15,925 nt of DNA from CAZDYP01 sp964509505. GTDB lineage: Bacteria; Chloroflexota; Anaerolineae; JACRMK01. This document shows, piece after piece, positions 1 through 4,579 of this stretch; within the stretch, counting starts at the first letter, position 1; the number at the start of each line of letters is the position of its first letter. A program made the position numbers and the translations under genes. The notes beneath the pieces were generated by a model. That model was not told the origin of the DNA. It saw only the letters and a program-made list of their open reading frames with translations, and did no database searches. The stretch spans positions 1 to 15,925 of the forward strand of contig CAZDYP010000136.1 of NCBI GenBank assembly GCA_964509505.1. Reading direction: 5' to 3'.

Positions 1-465
1 AGCAAAATTGAACCGAGCCAGCGCACCACGCAAGCGCAGCTCGAAACGCAATTGAAATTGTTGGCGGCTGCGCCAACGCTCTGGCCCGCGCGCGGCACGA
101 TGACCTCGCGCTTCGGTTGGCGCCCGGCGTTGTTCAACCCCAACGCGCGCGAGTTTCACAGTGGACTCGACATCGGCGTGTGGTATTTCACACCCGTTAA
201 GGCGACGAAAGACGGCGTGGTGATTTATGCAGGCTGGTTGGGCGGTTATGGTAACCTCGTCGAGATCGCGCACGAACAAGGCTACACCACGTTGTATGGT
301 CATAATCACAGTTTGAAAGTGAGCGCAGGGCAGCGCGTCAAAGCAGGCGATGTGATTGCGCTCTCGGGGCAGACGGGCTACGCAAGCGGTCCCCACATTC
401 ACTACGAAGTGCGGCTCTATGGCAAGCCGCTCGACCCGTTGCGCTTTCTCGGACTCTCTCCCTAG
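1..465 (+). CDS. M23 family metallopeptidase, C-terminal part (5' end outside window)
   Basis: Zinc endopeptidase of the M23/LytM (lysostaphin-type) family, expected to cut peptidoglycan cross-links outside the membrane. The reading frame is open from the first base, so the N-terminus lies upstream; 154 residues are visible. Counting from the first visible codon, the family's zinc and catalytic residues are present: the HxxxD motif (H53, D57, in HSGLDIG), a GHNH motif near 100-103, and the HxH motif (H132 and H134, in GPHIHYEV). The glutamine-rich stretch before the domain looks like the end of a coiled coil, as in many envelope M23 proteins. A TTG at 52 could be read as a start, but the frame continues upstream and TTG sits inside the coiled-coil-like stretch. 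The next gene encodes a bactofilin, a common neighbour of M23 peptidases that act in cell-shape control. The family is sure; the exact substrate bond is not. Confidence 0.93.
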   Translation, partial: SKIEPSQRTTQAQLETQLKLLAAAPTLWPARGTMTSRFGWRPALFNPNAREFHSGLDIGVWYFTPVKATKDGVVIYAGWLGGYGNLVEIAHEQGYTTLYGHNHSLKVSAGQRVKAGDVIALSGQTGYASGPHIHYEVRLYGKPLDPLRFLGLSP

Positions 466-551
466 TCGTTAGTCGCTCGTCGTTAGTCGCTAGGCTAACG
501 ACTAACGATTAACGACTAGCGACGAGCGACTAATGACGAGCGACTAAACCT
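466..551. repeat. Short-word palindromic spacer (TAGTCGTTAGTCGCT family)
   Basis: The whole spacer between the M23 and bactofilin genes is permutations of the words TAGTCG, CTCGTCG and TAACGA on both strands. Two nested perfect 10-bp arms can be drawn: 471-480 with 522-531, and 480-489 with 499-508. The RNA or single strand could therefore form a long hairpin. It begins directly at the M23 stop codon and runs to the bactofilin start, leaving no room for a Shine-Dalgarno sequence. There is no T-tract, so it is not an obvious intrinsic terminator. Its function is unknown. Confidence 0.8.
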
Positions 552-896
552 ATGTTCCGCTTTGGCAAATCCCCTGACAAATTTGAAACGATATTGGGAC
601 CCCATGCGCGCCTGGATGGTCATTTGAAGTGTGAGGGCGGTGTGCGTATCGAGGGCGAGGCGAAGGGCAGTGTCATGACCACAGGTAATATCATCGTCGG
701 CAAAACTGCGAGCGTCGCCGCCGATTTGCAGGGGTGTGATGTATTGGTCTCTGGGCGCGTCGAGGGACGCATCGTCGCGCAAGGTCAGCTAGCTATCCTC
801 GCTAGTGGACAGGTGCATGGCGATGTCGAAGTCGGTTCGATTTTGATTGAAGAAGGTGGGGTGTTGAATGGCAAAAGCACCATCCGCGAATCATAG
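552..896 (+). CDS. Bactofilin (polymer-forming cytoskeletal protein)
   Basis: A 114-residue bactofilin (DUF583 family). Bactofilins fold as a right-handed beta-helix, polymerise without nucleotide and act as membrane-associated scaffolds in cell shape, stalk or division processes. The sequence shows the expected pattern of short repeated beta turns: VRIEGEAKGSV, IIVGKTASVAADLQG, VLVSGRVEGRI and ILASGQVHGDVEVGSILIE. Length and the short charged N-terminal tail are typical. The ATG at 552 is the natural start (MFRFGK), but no Shine-Dalgarno sequence is visible because the repeat spacer runs right up to it. The M23 peptidase just upstream matches the known habit of bactofilins to localise or partner M23 hydrolases, as in the Helicobacter csd1/ccmA pair. 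The family call is firm; that it works with the neighbouring peptidase is inferred from position. Confidence 0.93.
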   Translation: MFRFGKSPDKFETILGPHARLDGHLKCEGGVRIEGEAKGSVMTTGNIIVGKTASVAADLQGCDVLVSGRVEGRIVAQGQLAILASGQVHGDVEVGSILIEEGGVLNGKSTIRES

Positions 897-966
897 CCGA
901 CGGCAAATAGCCGATGGCGAATAGCCATTAACCATCCACCATTGGCTAGCAGCCATCAGCCATTTT
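897..966. repeat. Short-word spacer repeat (TAGCCGATGGCAAATAGC family)
   Basis: The spacer consists of variants of tagccgatggcaaatagc on one strand followed by the related words gccatcagccat and ccattggctagc on the other, giving an imperfect inverted repeat. Related copies occur at 2555-2612 and, on the opposite strand, at 9472-9491 (ttcgccatttgccatccgct). It extends to within about five bases of the next start codon. No promoter or terminator signal is obvious. Confidence 0.7.
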
Positions 967-1659
967 ATGAATCGTCAGCAAGCGCTGTTTATCATCGTCG
1001 TCAATGCCATCATCTCGACCATCGTCAGCAGTGTGGTCGTGCTGGTGGCATTGACGTTGTATGCGCCCGCTGCGCCTGCGCCGCAATACATCGTGGCGCC
1101 ATCAGCCGCGCCGTTGGTGTCGCCGTCGCCCACGCGCCGCACGACGCCGCTTAGCTATGTTGTGCAGCCGGGCGACACGCTCTCGCTCATCGCGGCGAAG
1201 TTCAACCTCTCGATGGGCGCGTTGATGCAGGCAAATGGGCTTACCAATCCGAATGTGTTGAAGGTGGGCGATACACTCATCATTCCACCGTTAGATTTTA
1301 CGCCGACGCCTGTGGTGAACACCCTTGCGCCGACGCCCGTGCCCATTCTCAAAATCGTTTCGATTGTGCGCGCGGCGGCGTCGCAAGCGGCGGTGGGTGA
1401 GACGGTTATCATTCAAAACATCGGACCCCGCGTGAACCTGAAGGGTTGGTCGCTGGTGGATTTGCAAGGCAATTTGTATGCGTTTCCTGATTTTGTGTTG
1501 GAGAGCAACACAGCTGTGCGTGTGCATAGTGAAGCAGGCTTAGACACGGCGACAGATTTGTATTGGGGGCGCGATAAGCCAGTGTGGGATGCGAACGACA
1601 CAGCCACACTCAAAGATCGTGCGGGCAACGTGATGGATCGGTACACGGTGCAGCGCTGA
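967..1659 (+). CDS. Membrane-anchored LysM and lamin-tail domain protein
   Basis: A 230-residue protein. Residues about 7-32 form one hydrophobic segment after a short N-terminus, acting as an uncleaved anchor or signal sequence. A proline/serine/threonine-rich linker follows (33-62). Residues about 64-107 are a LysM module (YVVQPGDTLSLIAAKF ... NPNVLKVGDTLIIP), which binds peptidoglycan or related amino-sugar polymers. A second TP-rich linker leads to residues about 127-228, which resemble the lamin-tail domain (LTD), an immunoglobulin-like fold: VIIQNIG, LKGWSLVD, GNLYAFPDFVL and the closing TATLKDRAGNVMD. The protein is probably displayed outside the membrane, tied to the wall. The ATG at 967 is chosen because the hydrophobic segment follows directly; no Shine-Dalgarno sequence is visible. 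It lies downstream of the M23 and bactofilin genes on the same strand. Domain calls are by eye; what the LTD binds is unknown. Confidence 0.88.
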   Translation: MNRQQALFIIVVNAIISTIVSSVVVLVALTLYAPAAPAPQYIVAPSAAPLVSPSPTRRTTPLSYVVQPGDTLSLIAAKFNLSMGALMQANGLTNPNVLKVGDTLIIPPLDFTPTPVVNTLAPTPVPILKIVSIVRAAASQAAVGETVIIQNIGPRVNLKGWSLVDLQGNLYAFPDFVLESNTAVRVHSEAGLDTATDLYWGRDKPVWDANDTATLKDRAGNVMDRYTVQR

Positions 1660-1745
1660 GACGTGAAGTGTGAAACATGGAGCGTGAGGCGTGAGGCGAG
1701 CATTACGATCATTCACGGTTCATGTCTCACGTTTCATATTTCACT
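1660..1745. repeat. Short-word imperfect inverted repeat (GTGAAACATGAAACGTGAG family)
   Basis: The left arm (about 1661-1698) is built from gtgaa, gtgaaac and gcgtgag words; the right arm (about 1712-1745) holds their complements (ttcac, catgtctcac, gtttcat). The pair could form an imperfect hairpin. The right arm runs into the perfect -10 hexamer that precedes yebC, so the repeat occupies the place where a -35 element would sit. Confidence 0.65.
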
Positions 1746-1755
1746 GTGTTATAAT
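1727..1755 (+). promoter_or_regulatory. Candidate promoter for yebC-ruvC
   Basis: A perfect TATAAT lies at 1750-1755, 43 bases before the yebC start codon. The position 17 bases upstream (1727-1732, TCACGT) is a poor -35 match and falls in the repeat arm. The -10 is convincing by sequence; the full promoter is moderate evidence only. Confidence 0.5.
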
Positions 1756-1798
1756 AGCGACGCAACCGGCAAACTGAATTATGGAATCGAGGTGAAGT

Positions 1799-2554
1799 AT
1801 GTCAGGTCATTCAAAATGGGCGACGATTAAACGCAAGAAAGGCGCCGCCGATGCGAAGCGCGGTCAGCTCTTCACGAAAATCGGACGTGAGTTGACGATC
1901 GCCGCGCGCAATGGCGGCGGCGATCCCAATGGCAACATTACGTTACGTCTGTTGATTGCGAAGGCGCGCGCGGCGAATATGCCCAAAGAAAACATCGAAC
2001 GCGCTATCAAGCGCGGCACGGGTGAACTTGAAGGGGCGGCGTTGGAAGAGATCACATACGAGGCTTATGGCCCACATGGTTCGGCATTGATGATCAAGGC
2101 GTTGACAGACAATCGTAATCGCACCGTGGCGGAACTGCGGGCGACGTTGACGCGACACAATGGGCGCATGAGCGAGGTGGGCAGTGTTGCGTGGATGTTT
2201 GATCAGAAAGGCGTCATCACGCTTGAGCCGAAGGGCAAAGACCCCAATGAGCTCGCCTTGGCGGTCATTGATATGGGCGCAGAGGATGTGAACGTCGAGG
2301 CGCACACCATCGAGGTTTATACGACGCCTAGCGATTTTCACAAGGTGCAGCACGCGTTGGAAGCGCAACACATCGAATCCGAATCGGCGCAATTAGAATT
2401 CGTGCCTAAAAACAAATTGGAACTGTCGCCCGACGACACGGCGGCGACGTTGAAGCTGGTTGAGCTGCTGGAGGAGTTGGACGACGTGCAGAACGTCTAT
2501 ACGAATCTGGAGATTACCGACGAAGCGTTAGCGAAAATGGCGCATGGCGAATAG
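1799..2554 (+). CDS. yebC: YebC/PmpR/TACO1 family protein
   Basis: A 251-residue, full-length member of the widespread YebC family. Members were first described as DNA-binding transcription regulators; more recent work on the family points to a role in translation, easing synthesis of proline-rich stretches. The N-terminus is diagnostic (MSGHSKWATIKRKKGAADAKR), followed by the helical MPKENIERAIKRGTGE stretch, the YEAYGPHGSALMI segment and the AWMFDQKGVI motif. The usual GPGG of the family reads GPHG here, a minor difference. The ATG at 1799 is supported by a GAGG Shine-Dalgarno at 1789-1792, six bases upstream, and by the fixed family N-terminus. ruvC follows on the same strand after 58 bases, the order commonly seen in bacteria (yebC-ruvC-ruvA-ruvB); ruvA and ruvB are absent from this window. 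Family assignment is certain, molecular role less so. Confidence 0.96.
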   Translation: MSGHSKWATIKRKKGAADAKRGQLFTKIGRELTIAARNGGGDPNGNITLRLLIAKARAANMPKENIERAIKRGTGELEGAALEEITYEAYGPHGSALMIKALTDNRNRTVAELRATLTRHNGRMSEVGSVAWMFDQKGVITLEPKGKDPNELALAVIDMGAEDVNVEAHTIEVYTTPSDFHKVQHALEAQHIESESAQLEFVPKNKLELSPDDTAATLKLVELLEELDDVQNVYTNLEITDEALAKMAHGE

Positions 2555-2612
2555 CGGATAGCGGATAGCGAAAGGCGAACTGCTATTTGCCAGCTGCCAG
2601 CTGCAATTAGCA
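2555..2612. repeat. Short-word spacer repeat (TAGCGGATAGCGAA / CAGCTGCCAGCTG)
   Basis: The spacer opens with two tandem tagcgga words overlapping the end of yebC, then gcgaaaggcgaa, and closes with gctatttgccagctgccagctgcaattagc. In the last part, gcta and tagc bracket two cagctg palindromes. It belongs to the same word family as 897-966 and 9472-9491. It runs up to the ruvC start codon, where no Shine-Dalgarno sequence can be seen. Confidence 0.7.
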
Positions 2613-3116
2613 ATGATGATGCGTGTGTTGGGCCTCGACCCCGGCACGGCAACGACGGGATGGGGTGTGGTGGAAGGCGATGGCGACGCGCTGCGCTTGG
2701 TGGAATATGATGCCATTATCACACCCGCCGACCGACCGATGCCTGAACGGTTGAGGCTTATTTATTGGGGCTTAACCGACATCCTCGCGCGCTTGAGGGT
2801 TGAGGCCGTGTCGGTCGAAAAATTGTTTTTCAACAAAAATGTCCGCACGGCGTTGAGTGTAGGGCAAGGGCGCGGCGTCGCGTTGTTGACGGCGGCGAAT
2901 GCGGGCGTGCCTGTGTTTGAATACACGCCGCTCGAAGTGAAGCAGGCGATCGTCGGCTATGGGCGCGCGACCAAGGAGCAAATCCAACAAATGGTGCGGA
3001 TGCTGTTGGAGCTCGATCACGTCCCGCATCCCGACGACGCCGCAGACGCCCTCGCGATTGCGATTTGCCACCTGCAATCAGCGCGGCTGCGGATGGTGTA
3101 TGAACGGGGCGAGTGA
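2613..3116 (+). CDS. ruvC: Crossover junction endodeoxyribonuclease RuvC
   Basis: A 167-residue Holliday-junction resolvase with an RNase H fold. As a dimer it nicks two strands of the four-way junction after RuvAB branch migration in recombination repair. The four acidic metal ligands are all present: D9 in VLGLDPG, E69 in SVEKLFF, and D142 and D145 in PDDAADALAIAICH. The typical QGRGVALLTAA segment lies between them. Three consecutive ATG codons (2613, 2616, 2619) could serve as start; the third gives the most usual family N-terminus (MRVLGLDPG). No clear Shine-Dalgarno precedes them. The gene sits 58 bases after yebC, its normal neighbour, and converges with rdgB. There is no sign of damage. 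Confidence 0.96.
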   Translation: MMMRVLGLDPGTATTGWGVVEGDGDALRLVEYDAIITPADRPMPERLRLIYWGLTDILARLRVEAVSVEKLFFNKNVRTALSVGQGRGVALLTAANAGVPVFEYTPLEVKQAIVGYGRATKEQIQQMVRMLLELDHVPHPDDAADALAIAICHLQSARLRMVYERGE

Positions 3117-3183
3117 CGGGTGGGCGGTGAACAGTGTTCGATAATCGGTGTTCAGTCAAATCCCCCATACTGAACAGTGAACG
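3117..3183. repeat. Spacer inverted repeat between convergent genes (ACTGAACAGTGAAC family)
   Basis: Between the ends of ruvC (+) and rdgB (-) lie the words gtgaacagtgttc, cggtgttcagt and actgaacagtgaac. GTTCAGT at 3150-3156 pairs perfectly with ACTGAAC at 3169-3175, and imperfect pairing extends outwards by about four bases. A hairpin at this point could stop transcription from both sides, but there is no strong T-tract. A shorter stretch with the same words (gtgaacagtaaac) follows the DUF4446 gene at 4388-4400. Confidence 0.5.
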
Positions 3184-3780
3184 CTAGGCTGCCAACATAC
3201 GCCGCAACACTGCTGCCGCGCGCAGCGCAGCTTGCCCACGATGGCTGAGGCGATTTTTTTCGTCGGGCGAGAGCTCTGCCATTGTCTGGTTGTGCTGCGG
3301 CAACCAGAACACGGGGTCGAAGCCGAAGCCGTTGACGCCGCGCGGTTCGTGCGCGATGAATCCTTCGCACACGCCGATGACGTATTGCGTGGGTTGATTG
3401 GGGTGAGCGATAGCGATGACGCAACGGAAACGCGCTTGGCGTTGGTCATCAGGCACAGCCCTCATGCGTTCAAGCAGCAGCTGGTAGCGGGCGGCGTCGC
3501 TTGCGCCTTCACCCGCAAATCGCGCCGAATAGACGCCAGGGGCGCCCTGCAGCGCATCCACCTCCAGACCCGAGTCGTCGGCGAGCGTGAGCAAACCCGT
3601 AGCTCGACAGTAGCCCTCCGCTTTCAATTGAGCGTTGGCTTCAAATGTTTCGCCTGTTTCCGCGATGTTCCAAGCAATGCCGATATCCGAGAGTGATAGC
3701 AGCGTAAGCGGCAAGTCCGCCATCAGCTGCGCATATTCGCGCACTTTGCCTGTGTTGTGTGTAGCGATAAGTAATTGCAT
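3184..3780 (-). CDS. rdgB: XTP/dITP diphosphatase (RdgB/HAM1 family)
   Basis: A 198-residue non-canonical purine NTP pyrophosphatase. It hydrolyses ITP, dITP and XTP to the monophosphate plus diphosphate, keeping deaminated purines out of DNA and RNA. The family landmarks appear in order: the substrate-binding N-terminus ATHNTGKVREY (residues 6-16), GETFEANAQLKA (43-54), ADDSGLEVDAL (67-77) with the metal-binding acidic pair, PGVYSARFAG (81-90), GFGFDPVFWLP (151-161) and LSPDEKNRLSHRGQA (170-184). The ATG at 3780 is chosen because MQLLIATHNT is the family N-terminus and an AAAAAGG Shine-Dalgarno lies seven bases upstream. An upstream extension of 19 codons in the same frame comes from repeat sequence and is not credible. 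It is the only minus-strand gene of the first 9 kb and probably has its own promoter in or before the repeat at 3801-3846. Confidence 0.96.
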   Translation of the reverse strand: MQLLIATHNTGKVREYAQLMADLPLTLLSLSDIGIAWNIAETGETFEANAQLKAEGYCRATGLLTLADDSGLEVDALQGAPGVYSARFAGEGASDAARYQLLLERMRAVPDDQRQARFRCVIAIAHPNQPTQYVIGVCEGFIAHEPRGVNGFGFDPVFWLPQHNQTMAELSPDEKNRLSHRGQAALRAAAVLRRMLAA

Positions 3781-3800
3781 ACAATTGCCTTTTTCAAATC

Positions 3801-3846
3801 TTAAACACAAAGTCACGAAGATATACGAAAAACACAAAGGCTTTGG
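3801..3846. repeat. Spacer repeat of CACAAAG / CACGAAG words
   Basis: Two direct CACAAAG copies (3806-3812 and 3833-3839) flank cacgaagatatacgaaaa. This word family recurs at 8612-8662 and 10919-10996, each time between transcription units. Here it separates the divergent rdgB and DUF4446 genes, so any promoters for them must lie in or beside it. Confidence 0.7.
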
Positions 3847-3873
3847 GTGTTGGGGTGGGGTTGCGTTTTTGTG

Positions 3874-3901
3874 TTGAGAATATCTTTAGACTGGCTAGAT
3901 T
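3874..3901 (+). promoter_or_regulatory. Weak candidate promoter for the DUF4446 gene
   Basis: TTGAGA at 3874-3879 and TAGATT at 3896-3901 are separated by 16 bases and lie just upstream of the Shine-Dalgarno and ATG at 3921. Each hexamer departs from consensus at one or two places, so this is only suggestive. Confidence 0.3.
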
Positions 3902-3920
3902 GTCGTCTAGGGGAGCAGGG

Positions 3921-4388
3921 ATGGAAGTCGTCAATCAATTTTTTCAAACTCGCGCCGCCGAAATGTGGATTGGGTTGGCGTTTCTGGTGTTGATTCTCGA
4001 AGTGTGGGTCGTCATTTTGCATCGGCGCATCAGTCGCTTGCAAGCGGCGCAACCATTGCGCCAGCGAGCGAGCGGGGCGCTGCTGTCCAGCGAAGACCAC
4101 GAGGCTATTGTACGCTTGCAAGAGGAGATGCCCAAAAATTTGCAGCGCGTCGGTTTGGTGCGTTTCAATCCATTTGGCGACACGGGCGGCGATCAAAGCT
4201 TTGCGATTGCTTTAACCGATGCGGCGGGCAATGGCTTCGTCATCAGCAGCTTGCATCGGCGCACCGAAAGCAAAGTGTATGCGAAGCCTCTGCAGGCATG
4301 GCAATCGTCTTATACGTTGTCCGACGAAGAAAAGCAAGCCATCCACATTGCGCGTGAGGGCGAGGCGGAAATGACGAGTCGTACGTAG
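3921..4388 (+). CDS. DUF4446 family membrane-anchored protein
   Basis: A 155-residue protein. Residues about 15-34 form one transmembrane helix (MWIGLAFLVLILEVWVVILH), followed by a charged stretch (35-75) and a compact C-terminal domain. The pattern QRVGLVRFNPFGDTGGDQSF, then ALTDAAGNGFVISSLHRRTES, VYAKPL and SDEEKQAI, is the hallmark of the DUF4446 family, known mostly from Firmicutes and related bacteria. Its biochemical role is not established. The start at 3921 is favoured by a GGGGAG/CAGGG purine run immediately upstream and by placing the helix near the N-terminus; the frame stays open to 3843, but that part is repeat sequence with no family similarity. It is divergent from rdgB and followed by the tRNA-Gly unit. 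The family call is by recognition; no function is claimed. Confidence 0.85.
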   Translation: MEVVNQFFQTRAAEMWIGLAFLVLILEVWVVILHRRISRLQAAQPLRQRASGALLSSEDHEAIVRLQEEMPKNLQRVGLVRFNPFGDTGGDQSFAIALTDAAGNGFVISSLHRRTESKVYAKPLQAWQSSYTLSDEEKQAIHIAREGEAEMTSRT

Positions 4389-4409
4389 TGAACAGTAAAC
4401 GGAGTATCA

Positions 4410-4438
4410 TTGACGCTAAACGCTGAGAGGCTTATAAT
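4410..4438 (+). promoter_or_regulatory. Promoter of the tRNA-Gly gene
   Basis: TTGACG (4410-4415) and a perfect TATAAT (4433-4438) are separated by exactly 17 bases. Transcription would start around 4445, a few bases before the mature tRNA 5' end at 4451. This is a near-consensus housekeeping promoter, as expected for a stable RNA. Confidence 0.85.
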
Positions 4439-4450
4439 AGCGTCTGCCGC

Positions 4451-4521
4451 GCGGGTATAGTACAGTGGTAGTACGCGAGCTTCCCAAGCCTGAGGCGCGG
4501 GTTCGATTCCCGCTACCCGCT
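4451..4521 (+). tRNA. tRNA-Gly (anticodon CCC)
   Basis: The 71-base sequence folds as a cloverleaf. The acceptor stem is GCGGGTA (4451-4457) with TACCCGC (4514-4520) and discriminator T4521. The D arm is GTAC/GTAC with a GG-containing loop. The anticodon loop TTCCCAA (4481-4487) reads CCC, decoding GGG. The T arm is GCGGG-TTCGATT-CCCGC (4497-4513). The variable loop is short (4 bases) and the 3' CCA is not encoded. The anticodon stem CGAGC/GCCTG carries a G-U pair and an A-C mismatch, unusual for a functional tRNA. The gene has its own promoter and terminator. Confidence 0.93.
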
Positions 4522-4528
4522 ACACTGT

Positions 4529-4560
4529 GAGCCAAGTCAACCCGACTTGGCTCGTTTTGT
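4529..4560 (+). terminator. Intrinsic terminator after tRNA-Gly
   Basis: A perfect 10-bp stem, GAGCCAAGTC (4529-4538) with GACTTGGCTC (4544-4553), and a five-base loop are followed by GTTTTGTT. It lies eight bases past the tRNA 3' end. It also lies only 20 bases before the start codon of the next gene, with no evident promoter in between. Confidence 0.88.
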
Positions 4561-4579
4561 TACGTTCTTTGGTGATACG

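Noticed and set aside
466..551. CRISPR array or tandem satellite
   Set aside because: The words are short, permuted and on both strands; there are no regular repeats with unique spacers of constant length and no cas genes.
3781..3837. 19-codon N-terminal extension of rdgB
   Set aside because: The extension is translated repeat sequence; the family N-terminus and Shine-Dalgarno place the start at 3780.
4547..4579. Upstream TTG start for the first large membrane protein
   Set aside because: It lies inside the right arm of the tRNA terminator stem and has no Shine-Dalgarno; the ATG at 4580 has GGTGA upstream and begins a normal N-terminus.
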